NCBI GenBank assembly: GCA_035771165.1
Contig: JAWNZC010000003.1
Coordinates: 1,379,501-1,443,500 of the forward strand
Direction: 5' to 3'
From: Paragorgia papillata
Taxonomy: Eukaryota > Cnidaria > Anthozoa > Scleralcyonacea > Coralliidae
DNA length: 64,000 bases
Made by a program: the position numbers and the translations under genes
Part shown: in pieces, positions 9,812 to 22,229 of the stretch
Position numbering within the stretch: the first letter of the stretch is position 1
How the letters are laid out: the number at the start of each line of letters is the position of its first letter
The notes under the pieces: generated by a model
The model's input: the letters and a program-made list of their open reading frames with translations, nothing else
Databases searched by the model: none
What the model was told of the DNA's origin: nothing

Positions 9812-12704
9812 ACACTGCAGGGAAATAAACATCTTTTCTCCAACGTACACCACCAGTAAAAATTCTGGGGTAAACTATTTCTGGAAATACATGTCTGAAA
9901 TAAAAGTTCTTTAACTTATCAAGAATGCCATTCCAAATAGCAGGATTAAACATAATGACATCTACATGCATCCAAATACCATTAGAAACAATGAAATGAC
10001 AATAGAAAGTACCAGTGCAGAATAACTGCTGCTGGATTTGAACATAATACTGGTGATTTGTGTTGAGCACAAGATTGCCTTCCTTCTTCTTCTTATAGAT
10101 ATGCAATCTGCATAGACTATCTTCAAATGACTCTTCTGCCTTTGATGTTATCTTCTTAACTTCAATTATTCGTTTTCCATCATGGATACGACCATCTGGT
10201 GATGCTCCTAGAAATGGATAGTCTCCTTCGCAGCCGTCAGTTTGGGTTCGTTCTCACTCCCCTCAACTACCGGCTGCTTACCCGAGCAGTAAATTCCTTT
10301 CCAATTGTTGACCAATCAGAGCCAGACTTCCAATATCTGGAAACCTGACCTCCGACCTTGAGCTGCCGTTTCAATAGTGTGAAGTTTGAACCAATATTTC
10401 GAAAACTATTGCTTATAATTTAGTAAAAATTTTGCGTAAATGGAATCAATAAGATGATGTTGTAACTGTGAATCACAATATGAATACATGTACATGAAGT
10501 AAATTTAAAAGCGCCACTGCATGGAATATGAAGCTGAATAACATTGAGGTTGCTAGCCAGACATGGCCAGACATCCCCGTAAAATTTATCATCCGCTAGA
10601 TACATTTCGCGGACACTTCTAGCTTTTTTAAAACCTTTCGCACAGATTTATTTACAAGACCAGCAAGAACATATTCATAATACCATTCTTCGTAAATTTT
10701 GTAAAGCTCTGAGCTATAGTAAGCGAAATAGTAGCTTTCAAGTAAACTAATTTGGGCAGTCGCTTCAGACACTATAAAACCGTTAACATCTTTGAGCTTT
10801 TGTTTACAATCTTAAATTTCTCTCAACGCTCTTACGCTTTACACTGACTTTCACGCTTATTTGTTTGCATAGGCAGCAAGAACATAATCAAAACAATATT
10901 CTTCGTAAATTCCGTGAAGTTCTAGGCTAAACTTTTCAAAATATTAGCTTTCGACTAAACAAATTACACATAACACTAGCCCAGCAAGGCTTTAATTATT
11001 TCGCACGACAATGGTGTAATTTCATTGGCCCATGTACACAAAGGGAATGGAATGTGGCTCTCGGGTGAGCAGACGTTAGTTTGGGGAGGTAAGCGAGCCA
11101 TAAGAACGTCTGCGAAGGAGGCTAAGAAATGGATGGCTGGTGGAAATTGCAAATCCTGACTTATTTACTTTATTTCTACTTACACATTCATACTTTGCAA
11201 TAATTTTACTCTCCCATTCCACACCTTCCCTCATGGCTCTAGTTTGAACATTGTTAGTGTACTGCAAAATACTTGAAATGGCTTTTGTAGGACTTGTTGT
11301 ATCCTTTAGCAAGCATCGCTTAGCCTTTGAGGCAGTTATTCTAGGTTGACGAACTGCAAACCCTACCTCAGATTTTTGTTGTTCTCTTGTAAACCTTTCA
11401 ATTTCTTTTAGATTGGTGGCTGATTCAAACGGTCTCCTTTTTACTCTCTCTGCCTTCTCTTTTATTTCTTGCATTGAATATGGACCAGCAACCTCGGGGG
11501 AGGTAAATTCCCATTTTGATTCAGCAGATTTAGGCTCAGTAGGTTTAGGCTCAGCAGGTTCTGTTGCTTGTACTGCAGGTTGGTTTGATGATATAGGTAG
11601 ATCCTGGAGAAGAATGAGAGAGAGTCCAATAATTTTTCCTGTTTTCTGCTCAACCTTCTTGACTGCCTCCAATATCCCAGCAAACGTTTCTCTTGTTATA
11701 CTAGTCCTATCCTGTTCTGGTCTTACATCGTAGTTTAAGTTTTCTGGTTTTCGTTTTTTCTCCTTTCCCCACTCATGCTTGATGAACTGTAGGGAGCACA
11801 CTGGTGATGGATCAATCTTTTTCTGGCGTGGTACATTCCACTTACATGGTTTTGATGTACATGGCAGCTCCTTATTCTCCATCTCACCATCTTCCTTTGC
11901 CCGGCCATAACTCTCTAGTGCAAACAAACTGGCTGTTACATGGTTGCACCGACCATCGATACCAGCAGGACAACCACAGCATGCCTGATGCACATTTCCA
12001 TTCGCCTTTAAGGTAATTTTCACAGAGTAAATGTTCCTTTCTTCATGGATGGCAAGACTTTTCTCAAAACAAAAAACACCTGATCCTGTTGCTTGGAAAA
12101 CATCTGAAGAACATGTCCTGATTTGAACAGGTTGTATCCTTTCACCAAAGGCTTTTCAGTAGAAAATTGGTGCTTTAATTCAACATCCTCGATCATAAAT
12201 TTCCACAAGAAATTATGCTGAAATTTTGGGAGGCAGCTGAGGTCAGCTTCGAACCCAGATACGGGGAAGTTCTCATCTGGTGAAATGACCTCTGTCAACA
12301 TACCAAGCTTTAGCTTCTTCTGGGCTATGTTTAATCCGCCGTCAGGGTCAACTAGATTTGATGCAAGGCCGTTTTCCACATAATTTTTTACTCTAAAAGT
12401 TGGATAATTACAACATTAATGCCAGGAATTAATACAGTAACCAACAAAACGCTTTATTGTCGTATTTAACTTACCTTTGAACAAGATCACACTTTTTTCC
12501 AGAGACTTTGGCACCGCGACACAACAACCATTGTTTCAAGATTGCCATGTTACATTGTTCAACGGGTTTTAGCAATGTTGCTCCTGGGATATCCTTTTCC
12601 TCTAGTGTAACATTTTCTCTAATCACCGCATTTTCATCTACACTAATCACAATTAAATCGGTTTCTTTATGTTCTTCTGTTATAGAAATCTCTCCTTCAG
12701 CCAT
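9812..12704 (-). pseudogene. SAP - SWIM zinc finger - YqaJ-type nuclease protein, copy A, interrupted
   Basis: Starts at ATG 12704. Exon 1 (12704-12474) is acidic and ends in a SAP-like motif ([21 protein letters not shown]), with a GGTAAG donor. Exon 2 begins after TTTTAG near 12393 and runs through a SWIM finger (CCGCPAGIDGRCNH, near 11975-11930) into a YqaJ/lambda-exonuclease-like domain. That domain shows VRQPRITASK, then SHPFL near 11110, resuming at GASPDG (10205) with the catalytic-type EVKK and NHQYYVQIQQQLF. Lesions: a frameshift at about 12030 just before the SWIM finger, and a 905-bp insertion that splits the nuclease core. The expected activity is DNA end resection. A role in host or transposon is unknown. 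Confidence 0.8.
10220..11124. mobile_element. 905-bp non-autonomous TIR element inserted in YqaJ copy A
   Basis: The ends form an inverted repeat, AGTCTCCTTCGCAGCCGT on the left against AGCCTCCTTCGCAGACGT read from the right. The flanks carry a 10-bp direct repeat AGAAATGGAT at 10210-10219 and 11125-11134, which duplicates the codons for the conserved HPFL of the nuclease. No transposase is encoded. Inside, about 10660-10760 and 10870-10970 form a diverged direct duplication (shared AGCAAGAACATA and ATTCTTCGTAAATT). A 9-10 bp target duplication would fit a MULE-like mover, but that is inference. Confidence 0.8.
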
Positions 12705-12749
12705 TTAACTGCTACAAGAAACAACGCGTCCCCCAAAACAGCCCCATAA

Positions 12750-13425
12750 TTCAGTGTGCGGAACAAATTAGTACCCAGTCCGTGCAGTTTCTAAAGTGGC
12801 TAATACCGCGATACAGCCCAAATCGCGTGTGTGGAGAATGAGAGGAGAAGGTCTGAAAATTACTGCGAAAGGAAGCAAGGAGCTGGCCAGTGACAGGCGA
12901 TTACACCTCATGGTCGCCATAGCATTTGGGAAAGGAGTTATTTTGAGGAAGGCGTATGAGAAAATGAACGGACCATTCTTCGCGAATTTCGTGAAGGAAA
13001 ATCTAAACTTGTGCTTCGCTAAACCTGGCCCAAAGATAAGGAGGAAACGCATATTTGTCATGGACAAAACAGTAGAATAGCTTTATCAGCATTAGAAGAT
13101 ATTGAATGCACTCAACATCGAATACCGGCGCGATCCCCTGACTTAAATCCAATCGAAAATATTTTCCATATCGTAAAAAAAAAACAGTTAGAAGAAGAAG
13201 CGATACATTTGCGTATAACAAATGAGCCATTTCAGGCTTTTCAGGACAGAGTTTCGGTGTTTGGATAACTTGAGTGTTGACCGCACAATCAAAAGTATGC
13301 CTAAGCGCATTGCAACAATATTAAGTCGAAAAGGAATTAGGCTGAATGTAAATTGTTACTCCGATCACGTCTGTTTAAGTAAGTTATGCGTAACAACACC
13401 ATGTACTCTTATAAATATTTTCTGA
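12750..13425 (+). pseudogene. Tc1/mariner-type transposase remnant
   Basis: The plus strand encodes HLMVAIAFGKGV, MNGPFFANFVKENL, then KRIFVMD (second catalytic Asp region). In a shifted frame it continues HRIPARSPDLNPIENIFHIVKKK with the catalytic Glu of a DDE set. A third frame continues to about 13360 (DRTIKSMPKRIATILSRKG). The N-terminal DNA-binding half and terminal repeats are absent or unrecognisable. It directly follows the start of YqaJ copy A in opposite orientation. Confidence 0.75.
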
Positions 13426-13429
13426 ATGT

Positions 13430-14130
13430 TAATTAGTTTATTTACTTGAGATGTGGGATAAATAAATTCAACGTACACAGATGTGTACTGTGATAGTAAA
13501 ATGAATTGCTTGTGTATTCTTTAAACAAACGGTGCACAAATGTGTACCGTCGAACTTCCGGCCGACCTCAGTGATCCATTAAACTATTAAAAACCTCATT
13601 ACGTCAATATATCGCATAAATTTCAGGCCCTACACCATAATGTCTCGCATGTAATGTTGATAAGGTATAAGCCCTTTGCATACATAGTTTAATTTCTATT
13701 TCAATATATACTATTACAAGTTTCAACTTTCATTTTAGGTTCCCAAATGAAAAAGCCACTATTGTTCACATAAACACGGACATGCAGGAATAGAACAAGT
13801 AAATTTTTGTGCAATAACCAACCTCGTTATATTTATATTTACAGCAATGTAATTATAACAGATATCAAATGTCCATGAACACTACAATCACATTTGAGCT
13901 TTCTTACGTGTTCACATAACTTATTTATCTGTTTTAAGAGTCTGTCTCTCATCCGCTTATACCAGCCAAAAATACTTAAAACTAATTCCACATTTTGATA
14001 AATCTCATATTAAATGGATAGTCTACTTCACTAAATGTTTTAGTCAATAATATAAGTAAATGTTAACAAATCACAAATAAGGGGAAAATTGGCGTTGAAA
14101 TATTACTTAGTATTTCTTCTGCACGCAATA
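13430..14130. other. No gene recognised
   Basis: AT-rich. Near 13479 and 13530 are GTACACAGATGTGTACTGT and GTGCACAAATGTGTACCGT, two related near-palindromes, possibly remnants of transposon ends. Nothing else is supported. Confidence 0.4.
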
Positions 14131-14134
14131 GTTT

Positions 14135-15454
14135 TTTTCCTTTGATCTTACTGTGTCTGAAGAATTAGTTCGGCGAAACATCTCGGGCACGGTGTAACCT
14201 CTACTTGCTCCTCGGCCGGAATTGAAGCGTGAAACGCGAATACATTCCACCTGACTCTCGTCATTTCAGTTTCCGTAGCATCTAACACACCGCCATGGAC
14301 GAAAGTCGAAAGTTGTTACCTTTTTCGCAGTACGAAATATTGGCACATCACCAGAGAGTGGAGCATCTCTGCTGTAATGACTTTTTGGCGCTGGAAGATC
14401 GACCAACTGGCCTTCTAACATCAATGAAAGGTCATGCCAAGGTATAATCTGCCTCGACCATCGGAAATCGTTAAGGAAAATGACGTCTGCCTTTTCGCCC
14501 CGAATCCAGGCAAAAGTGGTCGTGGCAGGATTGCAAAATGTAGTGTAAACCAAATTTAGTGGGTTTAACAGAAACGTCTTTCCACAATTTGCTGGGCCTT
14601 TGAGATATATATTACAGTATTTCCCCCGACCTTTTTCTAACAATTTCGTCTCAGCGAATTGCTGAACTCCAATGCCATTTCTGGTTAGGATTTCAATGGC
14701 CATAGCTAACCATCGCCCAAGACAGCCTTCAACACATCCGTCCTCGAGCTTTTTCGCGAGAACCTCAAGGCTGGTAAGTGTTGACCATTCCAGCTTCTTC
14801 TCCGCCTCGTCCAATTCCCAACCTACTGTCAACGCCTCTTCCACTGCTTTCGTGCCTCTGTTAGCGATGAACTCCGCCAAATCACTTTTTCCTTCTCTCT
14901 TTTGCTGTTTGCTAACGCGGAGAGTTGTAAGCGTGTTCTTATTCGCTTCGTAACCGCGAGCTGCGAGACGTCAAAAACACTCCTTCTCTTCCGTTTTCAC
15001 TTACGTCCATGGGTCGCTGCAGAAGGTTCCTCTCCAAGAGCCTCGCTCTGCACAGGCAGACTTGCGTTTGTTGTGTTTGGGAACCCGGCATTCGTCAAAT
15101 CAGGATGATTGAAGGATTGAATATATTGATTGTCGTCTTTGGTAACGTAACGCCATGCTGAATAATAATTGACATGAACACTACTGAAATTTACTTTTAT
15201 ACCGTGGTTGGAGTCGAGGTAATTTCTCACTTTTAACCAACGACGGCGCGATTCGACTTAACTGCCATGTGGTAGTGAACTCCGCCATCACTGTGGGACT
15301 CCATGCTGCAAACCCATTGCAAAACGTTACAAGGTGATAAGGGGTCTGCATTCTGAAATGCATGTAAGATCAGCATCGAGGTTTCTCGTGTTGGAACCAA
15401 TGAAATATCTGCTCTGCTGTAAGTTATGAGGTAGTCTCGCGTTCCTAGGCTCAT
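14135..15454 (-). pseudogene. Rep-like protein: HUH endonuclease plus SF3 helicase, CRESS-DNA-like, decayed
   Basis: On the minus strand the first segment (15454-15233) has YLITYSRAD (Rep motif I type) and HYHMAVK (HUH motif II). The next (15230-14997) has YYSAWRYVTKDD, with the motif III Tyr and Lys. A basic linker follows in a third frame. The segment 14880-14266 is a superfamily 3 helicase with Walker A GPANCGKT, Walker B VIFLNDFRW, and LPAPKSHYSRD. A last shifted frame to about 14135 ends in a CPRCFAEL motif. Frame changes at about 15232, 14990-14890 and 14290 make it non-functional. Expected role is rolling-circle-type initiation of a small DNA element or virus. It may be an endogenised CRESS-like gene or a transposon gene. 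Confidence 0.7.
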
Positions 15455-15735
15455 TATTACACGCCGGTTCGTTTAATAAAACACGTTTGTTCTCCATGAC
15501 CGCTTAATATCTTTTGGGAAAATAACTCGCAAATTGTTACAATAGACGTCACTACTGACAGCATAAATACTACTTAACATTGAAAACAATAGGCCGCTTT
15601 TACCACAAATAAATAAGATATAAAGAACATAAACATACGTCTTATGATCTCAGTTAAACAAACAACCCTATTATGCGCCGTCTCAGGTCAATGAAACGCC
15701 TTAAATTTGGCATTTTCTACTCAACCATATTTTCA

Positions 15736-16002
15736 GACAATCCTGGCAAAAATTAGTGTGGACAGCGCGTGCATAAATCTCTGTGTCTGGTATTTCCCTT
15801 GTTGTCTTGAAAAAATAGGCCCCTTGGCCCCCTCCCCCCTTTCAATGTTGATAAATGAAGGAACTGATAAAAATGTATTGTGAGATGCAACATTGAAAAG
15901 GTGGCCCGGGGGGCGGAATGGGGGGAGGGGAAAGAATATGTATGAACATTAATTTGTTTCTTTAGAGTGGGACTGTCCACATAATTTTGGCCAGGATTGT
16001 AG
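15736..16002. mobile_element. MITE, family M1 copy A
   Basis: Inverted ends: ACAATCCTGGCAAAAATTA at the left matches the reverse complement of the right end (TAATTTTGGCCAGGATTGT). Inside is a second, nested inverted pair: a C-run plus TTTCAATGTTG near 15830-15850, and CAACATTGAAA plus a G-run near 15888-15930. The same organisation recurs at 29068-29532. No coding capacity. A 100-residue ORF across it is a composition artefact. Confidence 0.75.
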
Positions 16003-16013
16003 CTTCCAATTAA

Positions 16014-19000
16014 CGCGGTGGGGTGACTGGTGAGCTGGGACGGATGTGGCGTCATTTACTCAACACTCAACCTGTGACAACAACTGATACATGTATTCTA
16101 CAATACAACTTTGTATTGCCTCGTCTTTTCCTTGTTTTTCCAGCATAGTGTGAATAGGGTCAGGCACTTCTTGTTTCAGCTTTTGTTCAATATCCTTTAA
16201 TTCTTTTCGTTTGGTTGAGACCAGGGTGCAAAATATTTCACCAACGTAATTGGACTGATGGATCTTTGCATCATTGTTATGAACTTCACTACTTCAGATG
16301 CTTGGAATTTCAGTATTCATTTATTCGAAATGTAATATAATATATAACCTGAAACTAAATAAACCTAAATAAACACCCTATAAACTTAGAATATATGGGT
16401 ACATGACATACAGCTAATAATAAAATACTGTACTTACATCTGTTCCAAGCATAAATCCAGAAATAAAATAAATCAAGGTACAGTATCAGTCAACTTAAAA
16501 CAGCGTTCAGAACTCAGACAAACTTCTTCGACGACCTCGAGGCATTTCTTTCCCATGAGTCGTTTCGGCCTTAGTTCCTATTTAATTGTTCTTAGTACTG
16601 TACTGACATTTAAATTACATAGTTTATATTATATATATATATAGACGTACTATAGTTTTGCTTTTGTTTGACCTCCCGAACAGTTCCCTCTCCACCCTTG
16701 AACTTTGGGTAGGTTACACGCAATTTGGTACGGCCTTGTTTGTCTTTCTTAGTTTCTCTATTCAGATTGTAGTTGAAGTAAAGAGCTGCTAGAATTGTCC
16801 TGCGATAGAGGAAATAAAATTTCTGTCAGTAATAAATTGTGTGCAATATTTAATACATAATTTATAGTATTAAAATCCAACAAGGAAATCAAGGGAACGG
16901 AAAATCCCATTGAAATGTTTACCTGCTAAACATTCCCAAAAAGAATAAGCAAGCATTTTAGGGGCAAACTGGTTTATCACTGAGTGATAGCCTTCTAGAC
17001 AGCTTGTCAGCCCGTGTCACTGCTTTACAAATTGATTTTTTTGTTAAGACACTTGTGATTTTTTCATGTGCAGTTCAATCTGTAAAATTTATAAAATATT
17101 ACATGGGTCAATTACCATGATTCAAAGACTATAGATACAGTAAACACAAAAATACATGAATGGATGGAAATATGATTGAAGTATTGAACAGCATTTTATT
17201 CAGGCAACCGTTTTCATAAAGTGGATTGTGATTGTTTATAATACATTTTAACCCATTCCTGGCTACTCAGACAGCCTCTCATTCTACTCCAGGTAATTCC
17301 AGGTGATTTTACTTGTCAAGGAGTGGGTTAATTGCAACAAACTCTGTATATAAAATGCTCCATGTACACTGTTTGCACCATGGGTTCACTGGTTAATAAA
17401 TTGTAATTTATTGTTTGACTTTCTTACTTTTTTCCACATGCCATCTATCATACATATCGTAGATGTTAGCTTTCCCAATCTGCTCGGAAAGGTTTGGGCA
17501 ACTCTCTCATCCACTTCGCTATCACACCATGGCGATCTGTGATGTATGTCTTAATGATCATGGAAGTTTCTTTCAGGAGGTAGGTCAATGCCATTTTGTG
17601 CCCATGGAAGACATCGCACTTCTGTAATTTACCCTCTCCATCATATAATGATACAACTATTGCTATAATGCATTACAAACCTCTCCATAAGGATTCTGGT
17701 GGTGCTGCATCATACAACTCTACAAGGAAAACCATTTATTGTCATTCTTTAAAACAAAATATGTTTACCTGAACAAGGACCACATGAAGTATGAGTCCAG
17801 CTGTGCAGCAAAATATGGTGTACGTCCCAAACTTTGCTGAGTGCCTGATACTATCATGCCTCCCATCTCCTGCCAGAACAACTTCTTTTCCCTCAAGGGA
17901 CTGAAATGTTTCAGCTTGGTAGGAATGCCAGAACTTCACAACAGAGGGAATCAGCAGATGCCTTTGGTGATAATAGAAATATAGAATGTGGGCTCATAAT
18001 AAGTACAAACACCCATATGTTTGAAAATTAACAGAGTTTTTTTAATCAATGTACCAGCACATAACACTGCGAAACTGAGGAGTATATTGCCAGCAGGATA
18101 TTGGCCAAGAATGTTCGGCTGACCTTTCCATACAAACCTGCTGTTGACATACTTGACAGGTACTTGTTACTGAAATCATGGTACCAATTTGCTCGACGGA
18201 CAAGGAGGGGCCCTAATTGGCAATTTTTTAACAGCATAAGAAGTTGATTCAGAAACACGATAACTTTAAGTTCTTCTTGTGTATTGGATCCTGCATTATT
18301 TTTTGAAATCCTGGATAATAAGAACATCACATTGTAACACAAAATATATTCACTGTGACAATATTACCAACTAGGTGTAATCTTTGTTTTGATCATCATC
18401 AGATAACTCCTAGTATGCATCATCATCGTCATCAGCACCATCAATGTCACTGTCATCACCATCAGTATTTTCCAGATCATCACTGCCATCATCAATGTCA
18501 TCATATTCACCAGTTATATTTCCACATGGTGTGCCTGACTTATTATTAACATTTGGACAGCCTAAGTAAGTAAAATATTCCTACAGTAAGTTTTGTATAC
18601 TTACTGTAAACCTATTCCTGTCTGAGACATCATTTATGTTTCGTTCTGGTTAATGCAAAATGATTATTCAGTTCAGCAGAGGGAAGGGGGCAGCTGAGGC
18701 AGGAATGGGGTAATTTAAGTTTTATTTAATTCCAAACAAAATGATTCTGTTACTGAAGTGTTTGTCATGGTGTTAAAAGCACTGCTCCACCGTTGGTTGG
18801 TAAAATCTAGCTGGTTTTGAAGTCTTGAAATTTTGTGAGCTGCCTTTTGTAGCTGTTTTTGCAGTCCCAGGGACACTTGCACATGAATGGCACACATTTG
18901 ACATGGCTGGGGATGTTGTTCCTATAAATTAAAAATAACAACAAAAGGTTGAACTTAATATCTATAAAATGCGTTCGCTTACTAGTTTCCAGATAGGTCA

Positions 19001-19888
19001 CTTACTGTGGTAATTTCAGGAGCTGATTCAGGATTTTCATTTTCGGTAGAAACTTCTTGTAAAACCTTTAAGAAAAAATAAAAAAATAAATAGAAGTACT
19101 TAAAATCAAAACAGGGTTGCACTGCAGGGTTATGTCAGGAAACGAGTATTCACTGTGGTAATTTAAGGTGCTGTTGTAGGATTTTGAGTTTCAGTAGAGA
19201 TTTCTTGTAAAACCTATCAAAATAGATATAGAAACACTGTCAATCAAACTGGTTTATACTGGTAGGATTATGTCAGGAATATTACGCATTTTGCAGTCAA
19301 CTTGTCTGTCTTGGCACAGAGAAATTAGGAAAATAATAAAAGTTTAAAACGAAATCATACCTTTTCGGTGTCTACTAGTGATCGTTGAAGTCTCTCAGGC
19401 TTATAATTATATATGTCAAAATAAACGAGTGTATAATGTACTAAATTTGATAAAGACAAAGTTTTATTAAAGTTGATATTTGTACCTTGCGGCGTTCTTT
19501 TGCTGAATATGGACTTGAAGACTTTTTCCAAATCGATGGGCAGCTGCGTTTTCTTATTCTTCTGGTATTCCCAGCAACATGAAGAACTCGGTGAAAACAG
19601 TCCAGAGTGAAATTGTCATAACATATTGAAAAGTTCCCTTCGCCTTCAGGTAAAAAATTAGCAGGATGAAGCCTCACGAAAGCTATTCATTTTAGCCTTT
19701 GTTTTCTATTCGATGGACTTCGGGTGGATCGATATCCCAGATCTAGCTACGTTGCTGCAATCTTGAACGACACAGCGTGAAGATGGCATAATTTATCACA
19801 GATACTTTCATAATACGCGGGATTTTCAAGCGTGTTGAGTAAATGATGTCACATCCGCTCTAGCTCACACCAATAAAACGCCCATTTG
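16014..19888 (-). mobile_element. Kolobok-type DNA transposon, copy 2, THAP-bearing, decayed
   Basis: TTAA flanks both ends (16010-16013 and 19889-19892). The terminal ~55 bp are imperfect inverted repeats. The inner part, CGGATGTG(G/A)C(G/A)TCATTTACTCAACAC, is nearly identical from both ends. The body holds one transposase gene on the minus strand. The TTAA target is the known preference of Kolobok and piggyBac elements, and the protein favours Kolobok. Length is about 3.9 kb. Confidence 0.75.
16065..19789 (-). pseudogene. THAP - coiled coil - DDE transposase of Kolobok type, multi-exon, broken
   Basis: From ATG at 19789 the minus strand shows a THAP-like C2CH start (SSRCVVQDCSN), then FTLDCF and PSIW. 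A conserved Trp codon is now TGA near 19694, and the frame shifts near 19725. Next come a coiled-coil exon (18905-18725), an Asp-rich exon (18530-18410), and a Cys-rich stretch broken near 18210. The catalytic part follows: GDGRHDS..HSAK (17880-17815), ITDRHGVIAKWM (about 17560-17525), and DRWHVEK (about 17445). The C-terminal region includes RTILAALYFNYN (16800-16765) and ends near 16065. The same motif order occurs in the intact copy at 56060-60906, which supports the family. At least three lesions. Confidence 0.75.
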
Positions 19889-20210
19889 TTAATTGGAAAC
19901 TAGTAATGGCGTTCGTTGAATAACCAAAAAGGATCACAAAATAAAATAAACAGGTAAGAAGATCGAATCTGACTCTGATATTTGGTGAGAATGTGGTTTG
20001 ACTCTGGTGTAAGAGAACACAACTGACGTCACATAGGCATAGATGACGTCACATCATCCTAGTGGATTGTGGTACACACACATACGTCATCTATAAACGA
20101 CGCAAATCATTATCCCTAAGTAAACACGTACGCATCAAGCAGCATAGTTATGCTACAGGTATACATATCTGACAATAAATGTTGCAATCTAGTTAGTATA
20201 TACAGCTGTC

Positions 20211-20350
20211 CATCCAGTCATTGGGTCTCTGGGTTGCTGGATCTCTGGATCGCTGGGTCTCTGGATCTCTGAGTTGCTGGGTCTCTGGATCTCTAGGTCT
20301 CTGGCTCGTGCATCGCTGGGTCACTGGATCTTTGGAACTCTGGGTCGCTG
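20211..20350. repeat. 16-bp class minisatellite (CTGGGTCTCTGGATCT-like)
   Basis: Imperfect tandem copies of CTGGGTC(T/G)CTGGATC-type units, about eight in all, on the plus strand. Apparent ORFs through it (Thr/Gln/Arg-Asp repeats) are artefacts of the repeat. Confidence 0.8.
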
Positions 20351-21720
20351 TCATGCGCAGATGATGTTCACAACACGTCACGTTTTCTGCTATACATTTG
20401 TAACGGAATATTCTGATTCCAGAAGCGCCACACCAATGGCAGATTGGTATTACTCGGGCTACCTATGGTAGAACGAGTCTAGGTTTCGGCTCCGTTTTTT
20501 CCCCCACACAAAATGGAAAAATTGCGCAATACCTCCCATATATGGAGCCTAGACTTCAAGTCAACCGGTGTTCGATCACTTCGAAAATTCATCGACAGTC
20601 ATGTTCCTATTTTGTGGTTGTATCAAGCACATCACTGATCAACCAAATAAGCAACTTACTTGGAAAACCTACCAACAATTTCGTTAAGGGCAAAGCTGAG
20701 CGAAGCTGTTGCATCCAAGTGGCAACCGAACAAGCGACAACGATATACAGGAAATTTTCTCATGGCTGGCAGGTCAGCCGTCAGTCAGGTCTCCCGTCAG
20801 TCAGGTCTCTTACATGATTCTATAACTTAAATATTTAATACCGCCGGTACAGAGATGAGAATGAAAACGCTAACATTCTGGATCTTTATATTGGCACTGT
20901 ATACACTTTCTGATGCCTTTGGTCGAGCAATTGCTATGTTCATAGGTTTTCCACATGGCTTCAGCAATACTAACAGTTGTTCAATGATCTGCCTCTCGTC
21001 TCACGATCGACTGTCTGTGAATTGGTCTCAACTCAGGATCTGTAAACCTCATGAAAACTATTGCAAACAAAGCCAAGATGCGAGAAGACAAGGAACATTC
21101 ATGAAGATGATAGATTTTGACAGTAACAGTATCTTTATATTTTTGCATTTTTACAAACGAGTTTTAGATTTGTAATGCTAACTAGGAAGCTTGTATACAC
21201 ATGTATGTTATATGTACCATTTGTGTTTTTACTGGCTGTTGCTTGTCTTTGAGTTTGAGATCGGCAATGGACAGTAGTCTTATTGACCCATTAGGATTTA
21301 TATTCAATGTTGTTCCATTAGAATTTATATTCAATGTTGTAAGTGCTTTGAACCTTTCACTCCTTTGAGTATGTAATTTTGTCAGACAGACTTCACGGTT
21401 TGCAAGGTCACATCTGATTGGATAGCTTTCAACGCCGGTAGTCCTTGTGGTCAACCAATAACGACGAACATCCAAAATAAAGTGCGGTATCAATCAAGTA
21501 ACTGCATGCGTAATCAACAGGTTTGCCGTACAAACTTTTACATTTAACCAAGGGGCAAAGATAAAGCGCAGTATAGTAACTGCATGCATACACACGATAC
21601 AATACACAGGAAAGGTGTTATCCTGATAACTCGACCACTCAAGCCACTGAATCCGGTAAGTGGGCATGCATATATCCCTCATCAAACCACGCACCATGAA
21701 AACTAAAGAATCAAAAGATC
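20351..21720. other. No firm gene; weak secreted-protein-like ORF
   Basis: A plus-strand ORF from 20855 to 21175 begins MRMKTLTFWIFILALYTLSDA, which looks like a signal peptide. The rest has no family features and no splice signals I trust. A 14-bp duplication (GTCAGTCAGGTCTC) lies at about 20780-20810. 21265-21345 contains a doublet of ATTCAATGTTGT(T/A) sequences. Confidence 0.3.
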
Positions 21721-21722
21721 TA

Positions 21723-22201
21723 AGGGGTGTTCATATGATCCCGGTACCTCGCAATTATTTCCCTATTAAAATTTCGGTCATGTTCATATGGGAAAACGGG
21801 CTGGCCCGCTTGCCGAGATTTCGGCAGCGTGTGCCGAGATTCTCGGTAAGCGGGATGGAATTTCCCATATAACACACCATCCCGCTTACCGGAATGAAGT
21901 CATTAAGGACAAAAAGTTATTTATTTCGATGGGATTTAAGGATAGTTGAAGATTTTATTCTTTAGTGGAATATAAATCTCAATTGTATAAGAAAAGGATT
22001 GATTTTGAAGCAGAAAAACCTGCGCAATAAAACAGAATTGTGATCTTTGATTGCAGATGTCTTGACACGGATCACCAGACAAGCTAAATTTATTAATGAT
22101 TTCTCCTCGGTAAGCAGGATGAAAACTACCATATGAACACAAAACAAACTTCATCTCGCTTACCGGGCTGGCCCGCTTACCGGGATCATATGAACACCCC
22201 C
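21723..22201. mobile_element. MITE with long GTGTTCATATGATCCCGGTA ends
   Basis: Left end GGGGTGTTCATATGATCCCGG and right end CCGGGATCATATGAACACCCC are inverted copies flanked by TA. Sub-terminal GGTAAGCGGG / CCCGCTTACC motifs recur several times inside (21850, 21885, 22110, 22160, 22175). No coding capacity. TA target and end structure fit a mariner-type non-autonomous element (inference). Confidence 0.8.
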
Positions 22202-22229
22202 TAAACCGGCTTTGGTTTCTAAATTTTGA

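Noticed and set aside
13479..13550. Paired GTACAC..GTGTAC palindromes as Tc1 ends
   Set aside because: Both lie on the same side of the transposase remnant, with no partner at the other end.
15753..16055. 100-residue minus-strand ORF
   Set aside because: It runs across MITE M1 copy A and its C/G runs; composition artefact.
20193..20381. Thr/Gln/Arg-Asp repeat ORF
   Set aside because: Produced by the 16-bp minisatellite; no flanking coding signal.
20855..21175. ORF with signal-peptide-like start
   Set aside because: No family, no splice signals, no repeats of Cys typical of secreted peptides; noted only as a weak candidate.
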